A stretch of 9,563 nucleotides of DNA from JBOFDP01 sp051647125 (GCA_051647125.1 JBOFDP010000071.1:1-9563), one strand, 5' to 3'. Shown: positions 1-8,050, counted from the first letter of the stretch. Notes: a model not told the origin generated them from the sequence alone. A program made the numbers and translations.

Positions 1-23
1 AAATTTAAGTTACGGTAAAACAT

Positions 24-1259
24 ATGATTAACTTAGAAAGAATAACATTAAAAAATGGTTTAAAGGTCATTCTTCATGAAGATCCTCTAAATCCAACTAT
101 AGTTGTAAATGTATTATATGACGTAGGGGCAAGAGATGAAAATCCTAATCAGACAGGTTTAGCTCATTTAGTAGAACATTTAATGTTTACGGGATCTATC
201 CATATTCCATCTTATGATGATCCTATACAAAATGCGGGAGGAGAAAATAATGCCTATACATCGAATGACCTCACTAATTATTATAGTCAAATTCCCTACC
301 AAAACGTAGAAATAGCACTATGGTTAGAAAGTGATAGAATGCTTGGATTAGCATTAACTGAAAAATCCATTGAAGTACAAAAAAAAGTAGTGTGTGAGGA
401 ATTTAAAGAACACTACATCAACAAACCTTATGGTGATGCTTGGAAAATTTTACGAGAATTGACTTATAAAAAACATCCCTATCAATGGATGACCATAGGC
501 AAAGAACTCTCTCATATAGAAAAAGTCAATAAATCTATTATTGAGCATTTTTTTAATACTTATTATATGCCCAATAATGCCATTCTGTGTATTGCTGGGA
601 ATATACAGTCTGATACTATTTTTCCCCTTATCTCAAAATATTTTGATACTATCCCCTCCTCTCACAAACCTATAAGAAATCTTCCTGAAGAACCTCTTCA
701 AGAAGCCATACAAAAAAAAGAAATTTATAGAAAAGTACCCTTGCAGGCATTGTATCTCACTTTTCATATAGGAAATCGGTCTTGCCCTGAATATCACACC
801 TATGATTTGATTACAGAAATTTTAGGAGGCAGTAATACATCTTTATTATACCAAAAACTAGTAAAAGAGAAACGATTATTTTCTAATATTGAATGCTACC
901 ACTTTGGCAGTTTAGACCAGGGAATATTAGCCATCTCGGGTAAGCTTTTAGAAGGTGTTGATATTCGTATTGCAGAGCAAGAAATATGGAATATTATTGA
1001 TTCTTTGTTGCAACAAAGAATCAATATACAAAAATTTCAAAAATATATTAATAAAACAAAATCACTAATGGCTTTTGAAGATTTATCTTTGATTAATAGA
1101 GCCACAAACTTGTCTTTTTATGAATTATTAGGAGATGCCAACATGATTAATGCAGAATTAGAAAAATATGAACAAATTAGCCCTGAAAATATACTGTCAG
1201 TGTCTCAAGAAACATTAGTTCCTAAGAATGCACATGTTTTATATTATTTGCCTACCTAA
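24..1259 (+). CDS. M16 family zinc metallopeptidase, single-unit, catalytic-type subunit
   Basis: Predicted zinc-dependent endopeptidase of the pitrilysin/mitochondrial-processing-peptidase family (411 aa). The inverted zinc motif HxxEH is at H48-L-V-E51-H52, with E51 the catalytic base. The third metal ligand should be a Glu about 75 residues on, in the segment VVCEEFKEH (E125 or E126; E129 is possible by spacing). A conserved GGENNAYTSND stretch (72-82) follows the active site. The C-terminal half has the non-catalytic M16 pattern (GGSNTSLLYQKLV, 268-280, then KEKRLFSNIECY). About 410 aa is normal for one M16B subunit, half a pitrilysin. There is no signal peptide, so it is probably cytoplasmic. 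M16B enzymes usually work as a dimer with a second, often inactive, subunit; none is visible here and it may lie to the left. The ATG at 24 begins the family-typical N-terminus (E-R-x-T-L-x-N-G-L). The family call is firm; the substrate is unknown. Confidence 0.93.
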   Translation: MINLERITLKNGLKVILHEDPLNPTIVVNVLYDVGARDENPNQTGLAHLVEHLMFTGSIHIPSYDDPIQNAGGENNAYTSNDLTNYYSQIPYQNVEIALWLESDRMLGLALTEKSIEVQKKVVCEEFKEHYINKPYGDAWKILRELTYKKHPYQWMTIGKELSHIEKVNKSIIEHFFNTYYMPNNAILCIAGNIQSDTIFPLISKYFDTIPSSHKPIRNLPEEPLQEAIQKKEIYRKVPLQALYLTFHIGNRSCPEYHTYDLITEILGGSNTSLLYQKLVKEKRLFSNIECYHFGSLDQGILAISGKLLEGVDIRIAEQEIWNIIDSLLQQRINIQKFQKYINKTKSLMAFEDLSLINRATNLSFYELLGDANMINAELEKYEQISPENILSVSQETLVPKNAHVLYYLPT

Positions 1260-2281
1260 TTATGTTCAGCATATCCATCTCCAATTTCAACTCTTGGTTT
1301 AAAAAACTTTCCGGGTATTTTATATACCGCAGAAATTTCTAAACTACCCGTAAATTGTGAACGTAATAATCCAAAATTAAAATCATAGGTAATCCCTACC
1401 AAAAAGTTTTTATTTTCAAAACCTACATAAGGAGTAACAATATTTCCATATTGGTAAAAAGCACCCAGTAGAAAATGGGCAGGAAAAGTAAATATTTGGA
1501 AATCATGAGCATAATATCCCCCTATCATAAAATTATATACAGGATTCAAATAATAAGCTAATAGCTGCATCTTAAAATAATCAAATTCTAACACAGGATA
1601 ATTATAATGAGCATGGAAATTATAACGAATAGGCATTCTATTTCTATCAAATTGGGATTGTCTTGGTCTACCCAAATGATCTACTCCAAGACCCAGAGTA
1701 TAGCCTGATCCATTGGGATTAAATGCCTGAAATAATACACCTAATGAAGCATCAAAAAAATTATAAGAACTACTCCCTAATAATTCTCCACTAGGCACAT
1801 TAGGATTAAACGTACCATCTCCAATAAATTGATTACCAAAACTAAGCTTCGTATAATTAATAAGTTGGTTACCAAACGAGGCTTTAAAGCCCAATCCTAT
1901 ATGATATTGATTATAAAAATCCAAACTTTTATGATAAGCCCCCGATAAAGAACCATAAAAATATGACAACCCTCCATTATTAGACTGATCATATATCACA
2001 CTTCCAGTAATACCTAGCTGATCTATTTGCCCATATGCATTAGAAAGCTGTTTGGTATAATCTATTGCCCCATATATAGTTGTAAATAAGCCTCGTATAT
2101 TTTGATAGGCATCTCCATAACTTATTGTAGTTCTCCAAGTTTCATTAAAACTACCTGATAAAGCAGGATTTATAGTTTGAGTAGAATTCCAATATTGTAC
2201 TAGTGATATATCTTGAGAGAATAATTTAATAGGTAATAGAAATAGTAAAAAAAGATAATATGTATACTTAATATTCCCCAT
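1256..2281 (-). CDS. PorP/SprF family type IX secretion outer-membrane protein
   Basis: 341 aa predicted outer-membrane beta-barrel of the PorP/SprF family, whose founding members are needed for type IX secretion and gliding in Bacteroidota (family knowledge). It has a Sec signal peptide: Lys5, a hydrophobic core at about 8-20, and probable cleavage after LFS22 before Gln23-Asp24. The mature N-terminus carries the family pattern QYWNSTQTINPALSGS (29-44, with the N-P-A core at 38-40). Alternating aromatic and polar strands run throughout. The family-typical ending GITYDFNFG (296-304) followed by GSLEISAVYKIP is present, then an unusual tail of about 18 residues (KFFKPRVEIGDGYAEHN) after the last recognisable strand. 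The TAG stop overlaps the end of the convergent peptidase gene by 4 bases. A predicted promoter lies about 70 bases upstream. Many Bacteroidota encode several paralogues, often beside a large adhesin or PKD-repeat gene; none is next to this one, so its exact partner is unknown. Confidence 0.88.
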   Translation of the reverse strand: MGNIKYTYYLFLLFLLPIKLFSQDISLVQYWNSTQTINPALSGSFNETWRTTISYGDAYQNIRGLFTTIYGAIDYTKQLSNAYGQIDQLGITGSVIYDQSNNGGLSYFYGSLSGAYHKSLDFYNQYHIGLGFKASFGNQLINYTKLSFGNQFIGDGTFNPNVPSGELLGSSSYNFFDASLGVLFQAFNPNGSGYTLGLGVDHLGRPRQSQFDRNRMPIRYNFHAHYNYPVLEFDYFKMQLLAYYLNPVYNFMIGGYYAHDFQIFTFPAHFLLGAFYQYGNIVTPYVGFENKNFLVGITYDFNFGLLRSQFTGSLEISAVYKIPGKFFKPRVEIGDGYAEHN

Positions 2282-2348
2282 AAAAATATTCTATTTTAAA
2301 TGCCTTACAGAACTTACGGAGAAGTCTATACATTTTATTAAATGATTG

Positions 2349-2380
2349 CAAATTTACAAAAAAAATATTAATAGAAACAA
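2349..2380 (-). promoter_or_regulatory. Predicted Bacteroidota-type promoter of the porP/sprF-like gene
   Basis: Read on the minus strand, TTG (2380-2378), a 21-base spacer, then TAAATTTG (2356-2349) match the consensus TTG-N17-23-TAnnTTTG known from Flavobacterium and Bacteroides. Transcription would start near 2342-2346, giving a leader of about 60 bases before the ATG at 2281. The site sits in the 144-base gap between engB and porP, so porP can be expressed separately from the genes upstream. In DNA this AT-rich a chance match is possible, but here both boxes are present at proper spacing. Confidence 0.5.
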
Positions 2381-2425
2381 TCTTAATTTAAAATACCTTA
2401 AGAAATTATTAAATCATATTTACTA

Positions 2426-3016
2426 TTAAACATACATTTCCTCAATAGCTTCCAGGATTTCATCTCTTCCTTGTTTTTTAGATACCGAAGTCATAAAATA
2501 AGGAATTTCTGTATTTTTAGGCAAAGGGAGTTTAGAAAAAAATTGATGTATATTTTGTGTAATTTCATGATGAGTATTTTTATCAATCTTGGTAAAGATA
2601 ATAGCAAAATATCGCTGATGTTCATAAAGCCATTCAAGCATTTCAATATCTATTTTTTGAGGAGAAATCGAGGCATCAATCAATAAAAAAATACAAGCGA
2701 GACTATCTCTTTTTTCCAAATATTCATACATGTTTTTATTCCATAACTTACGCATGTTTTTAGACTTAGAGGCATATCCATAACCAGGAAGATCTACCCA
2801 GTAAATATCCTTATTAATTAGAAAATAATTTAAATAAATAGTTTTTCCTGGCTTATTACTAGTTAATGCCAATTGTTTTTTATTCACTAAAAAATTAATC
2901 AAAGATGATTTTCCTACATTACTTCTACCAATAAATGCAAACTCTATATATTGATTTTCAGGGGCTTCCTTTATAGAAGGAGCACTCTTTACAAATGTGG
3001 TATTAATAATTTTCAT
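2426..3016 (-). CDS. engB: Ribosome biogenesis GTP-binding protein EngB/YsxC
   Basis: 196 aa cytoplasmic TRAFAC-class GTPase required for late assembly of the large (50S) ribosomal subunit; essential in the species where it has been tested. The GTPase motifs are all visible: G1 P-loop GRSNVGKSS (30-38); G2 PGKT with T59; G3 DLPGYGYA (75-82), the family signature; G4 TKID (142-145); and a G5-like SVSK (177-180). Length is normal for EngB (about 195-210 aa), with no fused domain. The ATG at 3016 gives the family-typical N-terminus, in which about 25 residues precede the first beta-strand of the G domain. The gene follows nadE after 53 bases and is the last of the lon-to-engB run. A TATTTTTG (3028-3021) matches the -7 consensus but lies almost on the start codon and has no upstream TTG, so I do not count it as a promoter. 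Confidence 0.96.
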   Translation of the reverse strand: MKIINTTFVKSAPSIKEAPENQYIEFAFIGRSNVGKSSLINFLVNKKQLALTSNKPGKTIYLNYFLINKDIYWVDLPGYGYASKSKNMRKLWNKNMYEYLEKRDSLACIFLLIDASISPQKIDIEMLEWLYEHQRYFAIIFTKIDKNTHHEITQNIHQFFSKLPLPKNTEIPYFMTSVSKKQGRDEILEAIEEMYV

Positions 3017-3069
3017 TCTACAAAAATAACATCTATTATTAATAGAATCATAAAATTGGAAAAGTCTAC

Positions 3070-4638
3070 CTAAAATACTTTAAGAATATCACAAAATTGA
3101 GTTGCTTTATAACAATTTTTTTTATATAAATTCGTTACCTCTTCTACAAGTTTTTTATCAAATTTATAATCTGAAATAATAGATTCTATAGCTATTTTTT
3201 TATCCACATATAAATATAAAATCTGATCTAACAAGTCATATTCTGGTAAGCTATCCGTATCCTTTTGATAAGGTCTTAATTCTGCAGAAGGAGGTTTTAG
3301 GATAGTATTTTTAGGAATTACAGCATGTTCTCTATTAATATATTTTGCCAAGGCATAAACCTGTGTTTTATAAACTCCTCCAAGCACAGAAATAGCACCA
3401 CTCAAGTCTCCATATAAAGTACCATAACCAACACACAATTCACTTTTATTCGAGGTATTTAGCAACAAAGAACCTTGTTTATTAGACAACCCCATTAGCA
3501 ATAATCCTCTAATCCTACTTTGTATATTTTCTTCAGTAATATCACAAGGAGCATCTTTAAATATAGGGTGTAAAGAATCTAATGCCACATGATACATTTT
3601 TTTAATGGGAAGAATATGATAATTAATATCTAAATTTTTGGCTAATTGCTGAGCATCCTCCACAGAGTGATTGGTAGAAAAAGAAGAGGGTAATAAAAGT
3701 GCTGTTATATTCTCTTTTCCTAATGCCTCCGTAGCAATACAAGCCACTACGGCACTATCTATACCACCACTCAACCCTATAACCCCTTTAGAGAAACCTG
3801 AACGAGAAAAATAATCTTGAATACCTATTTTTAAGGCTTCATAAACTTGGGATATATATGAGGGTATGGTAAGAAACTTTAAAATATCATGATCTTCTAT
3901 GATGTCTACTAAATCATTAGCAAAAGTATTTATAGATTGTACATTGATTACTCTACAATCATCTTGAAAAGAATTAAACCATTCAGCAATATGTTGTTGA
4001 GAATCTATAACTATACTTTTTCCTTCAAAAATTTCTCCCTCATATTCTCCACAAGTATTTAGAAATATACAATAGGTATTGTGACGTTTTACATAATTTT
4101 GCAAATAACCTAGTCTTTGTTCAAAAGATTGAATACCCAAAGAGGCATTCCCGAATAATAAAACCACCTCCTTAGCAGGTAATTGTTTTTTATGAATCTG
4201 ACCCATAAAATTTCCTTTATTATTGGTAATAATATCTTCAAAAAAATAAACTCCAAAAGTACACTCTTGATGAATAAATTCATAGTGAAAGCCCTCCCCA
4301 TACACATAATGATAATCAAATATTTTTTGCTCTATATGCCCTTTATATATATAATAAAAAATAGTCCTTTTTCTTTGATTAGTTTTTAATAAAAATGGTA
4401 ATACAATAGCTATATTTTCAGACCAATGTAATAATGATTTTATTTGCTGATCTATAATATCCATAGAACTCAAAAACTGCATTTGTCTATAACTATAAAA
4501 CTCCTTTTCATACACAGACGAAAAAATGATCATCTCGGATTTCTGTTCTATAGCTTGCTTTATCTTTTCTTGAATACTAGAAATATTATATATCTCATTT
4601 TTGTAACGATAATGTAGTTGAGCAATAGAAATTTTCAT
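3070..4638 (-). CDS. nadE: Glutamine-type NAD+ synthetase with a degenerate glutaminase domain
   Basis: 522 aa, last step of NAD synthesis: ATP-dependent amidation of nicotinic acid adenine dinucleotide in the cytoplasm. Two domains are visible. Residues 1 to about 235 align with the nitrilase-like glutaminase domain; about 260-522 is the synthetase, with the PP-loop SGGIDS (290-295), NIQSRIRGLLLMGLSN (371-386), NTSNKSELCVGYGTLYGD (394-411) and a Lys-rich C-terminus, all apparently intact. In the glutaminase domain the catalytic Glu of the usual FPE is Ser (FSS, 39-41), the nucleophilic Cys of G-I-x-I-C-E-D is Phe (GVYFFED, F133), and the HK-x-LLPN loop with the catalytic Lys appears deleted between about 104 and 108. 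Neighbouring segments (NTCGEYEGEIFEGKSIVID, 194-212) still match the fold. I infer synthesis from ammonia rather than glutamine. The gene starts 12 bases after the esterase stop, suggesting cotranscription. NadE identity is certain; loss of glutaminase activity is inferred from residues. Confidence 0.94.
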   Translation of the reverse strand: MKISIAQLHYRYKNEIYNISSIQEKIKQAIEQKSEMIIFSSVYEKEFYSYRQMQFLSSMDIIDQQIKSLLHWSENIAIVLPFLLKTNQRKRTIFYYIYKGHIEQKIFDYHYVYGEGFHYEFIHQECTFGVYFFEDIITNNKGNFMGQIHKKQLPAKEVVLLFGNASLGIQSFEQRLGYLQNYVKRHNTYCIFLNTCGEYEGEIFEGKSIVIDSQQHIAEWFNSFQDDCRVINVQSINTFANDLVDIIEDHDILKFLTIPSYISQVYEALKIGIQDYFSRSGFSKGVIGLSGGIDSAVVACIATEALGKENITALLLPSSFSTNHSVEDAQQLAKNLDINYHILPIKKMYHVALDSLHPIFKDAPCDITEENIQSRIRGLLLMGLSNKQGSLLLNTSNKSELCVGYGTLYGDLSGAISVLGGVYKTQVYALAKYINREHAVIPKNTILKPPSAELRPYQKDTDSLPEYDLLDQILYLYVDKKIAIESIISDYKFDKKLVEEVTNLYKKNCYKATQFCDILKVF

Positions 4639-4650
4639 TATAAAAATAAA

Positions 4651-5601
4651 TTAGGGTTTTAAAAGAAACTGCAGTGGAATGTGAATCCTATTTCTCCAAG
4701 CTGCATCTACATGACTATCGCCTACAAATTTTAATGTTTTAAAATGTTGCTTATCCATCTTTTTATGATACAATAAGGAGTCTACTTTTTTCTGAAAAGC
4801 TTCATAAAATCTATCCAATGTTTGAGTACCATAATCAAAATATATTTTATACGTATTAGATTTAGGTAAATGTTGAGATAGGTAATCTATTAATTTTTCT
4901 GGAATAGGATTTTTCATAGTAGTATCCACCATGCTACCTATCCAATGTGTAGACAAACAGGCAGCACCACCAAATATAGTAGGATATTCACATAAAGCAT
5001 ACCACGATATAAGCGCCCCCATGCTAGAACCAGCTATAAAGGTATGGGCTTTATCTGTAGCTGGGCGATATACACTATCTACAAAAGGCTTCAGCTCATA
5101 GACTATAAACTTTAAATAATTATCAGACTCTACAGTAGTGGCGTTCATTTTGGGATATGCCATTTTGGCAATTTTTAAAAGTGTATCTTGGGTAAAAGTA
5201 TCCAACTGTAAGAAAGGTTTTTGAGGAAAATAATCAGTAGCCCTATTAGAACTATTATAAATACCGACAACTATAGTATTACGAATTTTCCCTAACTTAA
5301 TAAGAGAATCGAGAGCTTCATCCACACCCCATTCTTGATGATTCCACGTATGGGTAGAATCAAACAGCATTTGCCCATCATGCATATAAAGTATAGAAAA
5401 CCGTTTATTAGGTTCATAATTATCCGGTAACCATATATCCACATTCCTCGAGGCTATATATTTTGAGGGGAAATTAGAATAATGAATAATCTTCCCCACA
5501 GAGGGAATAGACACTTGGGCATAAGAAACACCCCATACAAAAAGAACTATTATATAAAAATTGCTTAAAACTTTTTTTATAAAAACTGTAGTAGTCATCA
5601 T
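4651..5601 (-). CDS. Exported alpha/beta-hydrolase esterase (esterase D/Fes-like, PF00756 type)
   Basis: 316 aa predicted secreted or periplasmic serine esterase. The N-terminus is a Sec signal peptide: Lys9-Lys10, a hydrophobic core at about 15-25, and a probable type I cleavage site VSYA28 before Gln29. The esterase D-type pattern follows: RNVDIWLPDNY (52-62), FSILYMHDGQMLFD (68-81, the oxyanion-hole region), the nucleophile elbow GSSMG (191-195, Ser193), an acidic residue near DYGTQTLD (256-263, Asp263 the best candidate), and the terminal His in GDSHVDAAWRNR (His297). This family includes ferric-enterobactin esterase, feruloyl and acetyl-xylan esterases and S-formylglutathione hydrolase-like enzymes; nothing here fixes the substrate. 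Two adjacent ATG codons (5601 and 5598) could both start it, and either keeps the signal peptide. It lies 85 bases after lon and 12 before nadE, an odd setting for an exported enzyme. Confidence 0.87.
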   Translation of the reverse strand: MMTTTVFIKKVLSNFYIIVLFVWGVSYAQVSIPSVGKIIHYSNFPSKYIASRNVDIWLPDNYEPNKRFSILYMHDGQMLFDSTHTWNHQEWGVDEALDSLIKLGKIRNTIVVGIYNSSNRATDYFPQKPFLQLDTFTQDTLLKIAKMAYPKMNATTVESDNYLKFIVYELKPFVDSVYRPATDKAHTFIAGSSMGALISWYALCEYPTIFGGAACLSTHWIGSMVDTTMKNPIPEKLIDYLSQHLPKSNTYKIYFDYGTQTLDRFYEAFQKKVDSLLYHKKMDKQHFKTLKFVGDSHVDAAWRNRIHIPLQFLLKP

Positions 5602-5686
5602 ATTTTTGAGTTAATTGAGAAGTTCATATACATATCAGCTATAATTTTTAATTCTATTGTAAGATTAAAACTATCTCCCTTATTTT

Positions 5687-8050
5687 TTATAGAGAGAGTA
5701 CATATTTTAAAACAGAATCCATCGTATTCATATAAGTAAATTGTAAGCCTTGAATAAATTCAGATTCTATTTCATTAACATCTTTTTCATTCAGCTTAGA
5801 AAGGATAATTTCTTTAAGCCCTGCTCTCTTCGCTGCCAATACTTTTTCTTTAATTCCACCTACTGGAAGTAGCTCGCCTCTCAAAGTAATCTCTCCCGTC
5901 ATCGCCACATAAGGTTTCACTTTTTTATTCAACAATATACTACATATAGCCGTCAGCATAGTAATCCCCGCACTAGGACCATCTTTAGGAGTAGCCCCTT
6001 CGGGAACATGAATATGTATCATGCTATTCTCTAATTTTTGAATATCAATACCATAATCAGAAGCATAAACTTTTAAAAATGTATATGCCGCTTGCGCACT
6101 TTCTTGCATCACTTTTCCTAAATTTCCTGTAAGTTTAAGCCCTCCTTTCCCTTTGGATAATAAACTTTCAATAAACAAAATTTCTCCACCTACATAAGTC
6201 CATGCTAAACCAACCACCACACCAGGTGGATTTATCTTTTTATATTTATCATTAGAATATTTAGGCTTTCCTAAAATAGCACGTAATTCTTTCTCTGTAA
6301 GTATGGTTAAGAGCTTTTGTTTTAAAGTATATTGTAATGCACGATGCCGAAGAATGGAGGCTATTAATCTGTCTAACTCTCTTACGCCACTCTCACGAGT
6401 ATAGTCGTAAATCATAATCGTTAACAACTTTTCGGGAATGGTAAATTTTAATTTCTCCATACCATGAGCTACTTGTTGTTTTTGTATTAAATGTTTTTCA
6501 GCAATTTTCACTTTTTCCTCCGTAGCATATCCTGTAAGATCTATAATCTCAAGCCTATCCCTTAAAGGAGCTGGAATAGTCTGCAAATTGTTGGCAGTAG
6601 CAATAAAAAGTACTTTACTTAAATCATATTCTACTTCGAGATAATTATCATAAAAAGAATTATTTTGCTCGGGATCAAGCACTTCTAAAAGTGCCGACGC
6701 CGGATCGCCACGAAAATCACTCCCAAGCTTATCCAACTCATCCAAGACTATCACCGGTTGCGAGCTTTTTACTTTTCTTATAGCCTGAATAATACGCCCA
6801 GGCATAGCTCCGATATAAGTTTTCCGATGACCTCGTATTTCAGACTCATCATGCAATCCCCCCAAGCTCATACGAATATATTTCCTATTCATAGCATGGG
6901 CTATACTCTTCCCTAACGATGTTTTGCCTACACCAGGAGGACCTACAAAACAAAGAATAGGACTTTTCATATCGCCCTTAATTTTAAGCACTGCCAAATA
7001 CTCTAAAATTCGTTGCTTAGCCTTTTGCATACCATAATGGTCAAAATCAAGAATCTTTTTTGCTTCTTGAATATCATAATCTTCTTTCACACTCTCCTCC
7101 CAAGGCAAATCTAACAACAGTTCCGTATGATTATATACTACTGAATAATCAGGAGTAGAAGGATGCATACGCTCCAGCTTCTCAATATTTTTATCAAATA
7201 AATCTTTAGCCACTTTGGGCCATTTCTTATTTTCAGCTTGTTTTTTTAATTCTTGAACTTCCTTATCATTACCATCCCCTAACTCCTCTTTAATGCTTTG
7301 CAATTGCTGTTGTAAAAAATATTCTTTTTGTTGTTTATCTATTTCGCTACGAGTTTTGTTGACTACTTGATTTTTAAGATTAGTAAACTGATATTCTTTA
7401 TGTAATAATTCTAGTAATTTTTCAGCACGTTTTTTGGGCTCATTCGTCTTCAATAAGTCTAACTTATCTTGAAAGGCTAACGGAAAATGACTAGCAATAA
7501 AGTAGGTAAAAAATAAAGCATCTTCAATGTTTTTAATCAGTACAATTATTTCTTCTGGAAACGAAGGCGATTCTCGTACTATTTTTTCTGTAATATCTCG
7601 TATGTTCCCAATAAGGGCTTTGGTTTCTTTAGAAGTACTAAAATTTTGTTCTTTAAGTACCTCTACTTCAGCCTTAAAAAAAGGTTCTGTATCGGTAATC
7701 TTTACCCATTCTGCTCTTTTTATACCCTGTACAATGGCTGTAATGCTATTATCAGGCATGGTAATAAGCTTAATAATTTTTGCTACCGTACAAATTTTTT
7801 CAATATCCACTTCGGTGGGGTTATCTATTTTAGCTTGCTTTTGTATCAGAGCTACAATGACTTTATCTTGTTCATACGCTGTTTTAAGGGCTTCTATACT
7901 TTTGGGTCTATTCACCGAGATAGGAGAAAAGACACCCGGGTAAAGTACAGAATTTCGTAATACAAGAGCCGGAAGTAAAGAAGGTGTCGTTACTTTTTGT
8001 AAAGACATTATATCCATCTCTTGAATAGGCATTATTGGTAATATTTCCAT
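5687..8050 (-). CDS. lon: ATP-dependent Lon protease
   Basis: 787 aa from the ATG at 8050: cytoplasmic hexameric AAA+ serine protease that degrades misfolded and regulatory proteins. Domains in order: substrate-binding LON-N (about 20-215), coiled-coil/helical segment rich in Lys, Glu and Gln (about 215-290), AAA+ module with Walker A GPPGVGKTS (370-378) and Walker B VIVLDELDK (433-441), and the C-terminal protease with PKDGPSAG (nucleophile Ser693) and GGIKEK (catalytic Lys736, 43 residues on, as in E. coli Lon). Length is normal. An in-frame TTG at 8077 would add nine residues (MCSQKKCNF), but it lies inside a promoter-like TAACTTTG (8082-8075), so that codon would not be in the mRNA and the ATG is preferred. 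Two more in-frame ATGs follow within 15 codons. It is first in a run with the esterase, nadE and engB genes and divergent from the lipoprotein gene. Confidence 0.97.
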   Translation of the reverse strand: MEILPIMPIQEMDIMSLQKVTTPSLLPALVLRNSVLYPGVFSPISVNRPKSIEALKTAYEQDKVIVALIQKQAKIDNPTEVDIEKICTVAKIIKLITMPDNSITAIVQGIKRAEWVKITDTEPFFKAEVEVLKEQNFSTSKETKALIGNIRDITEKIVRESPSFPEEIIVLIKNIEDALFFTYFIASHFPLAFQDKLDLLKTNEPKKRAEKLLELLHKEYQFTNLKNQVVNKTRSEIDKQQKEYFLQQQLQSIKEELGDGNDKEVQELKKQAENKKWPKVAKDLFDKNIEKLERMHPSTPDYSVVYNHTELLLDLPWEESVKEDYDIQEAKKILDFDHYGMQKAKQRILEYLAVLKIKGDMKSPILCFVGPPGVGKTSLGKSIAHAMNRKYIRMSLGGLHDESEIRGHRKTYIGAMPGRIIQAIRKVKSSQPVIVLDELDKLGSDFRGDPASALLEVLDPEQNNSFYDNYLEVEYDLSKVLFIATANNLQTIPAPLRDRLEIIDLTGYATEEKVKIAEKHLIQKQQVAHGMEKLKFTIPEKLLTIMIYDYTRESGVRELDRLIASILRHRALQYTLKQKLLTILTEKELRAILGKPKYSNDKYKKINPPGVVVGLAWTYVGGEILFIESLLSKGKGGLKLTGNLGKVMQESAQAAYTFLKVYASDYGIDIQKLENSMIHIHVPEGATPKDGPSAGITMLTAICSILLNKKVKPYVAMTGEITLRGELLPVGGIKEKVLAAKRAGLKEIILSKLNEKDVNEIESEFIQGLQFTYMNTMDSVLKYVLSL

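Larger units (their letters stand above)
2426..8050 (-). other. Possible transcription unit lon - esterase - nadE - engB
   Basis: Four minus-strand genes follow one another with gaps of 85, 12 and 53 bases. I found no GC-rich hairpin with a T-run in any gap. The lon-esterase gap has no TAnnTTTG, the esterase-nadE gap is too short for a promoter, and the nadE-engB gap has only a -7-like box without its partner. A shared transcript starting upstream of lon is the simplest reading, although promoters inside coding sequences cannot be excluded. Confidence 0.45.

Noticed and set aside
1..31. Tail of an upstream plus-strand gene, ending either at TAA 16-18 or at TAA 29-31 with an 8-base overlap into the peptidase gene
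   Set aside because: Fewer than ten codons are visible in either frame, and both read as plausible protein, so neither the frame nor the gene can be decided.
2382..2402. Inverted repeat CTTAA/TTAAG downstream of engB as a terminator
   Set aside because: The arms are only 5 bases with an 11-base loop, the stem is mostly A-T, and no T-run directly follows it.
2471..2686. Open frame of about 70 codons on the plus strand within engB
   Set aside because: It is the antisense shadow of a fully conserved GTPase gene and has no recognisable protein features.
3021..3028. TATTTTTG on the minus strand as a promoter giving a leaderless engB mRNA
   Set aside because: The -7-like box is only four bases from the start codon and no TTG lies 17-23 bases upstream. 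Chance matches are common in this AT-rich DNA.
4110..4389. Short open frames on both strands inside nadE
   Set aside because: They overlap the coding sequence of the NadE N-domain and are rich in Ile, Phe and Lys, as random AT-rich frames are.
7527..7960. Two plus-strand frames of 104 and 138 codons opposite the lon N-terminal domain
   Set aside because: The sense strand encodes a well-conserved Lon N-domain. The apparent hydrophobic stretches come from antisense reading of common codons.
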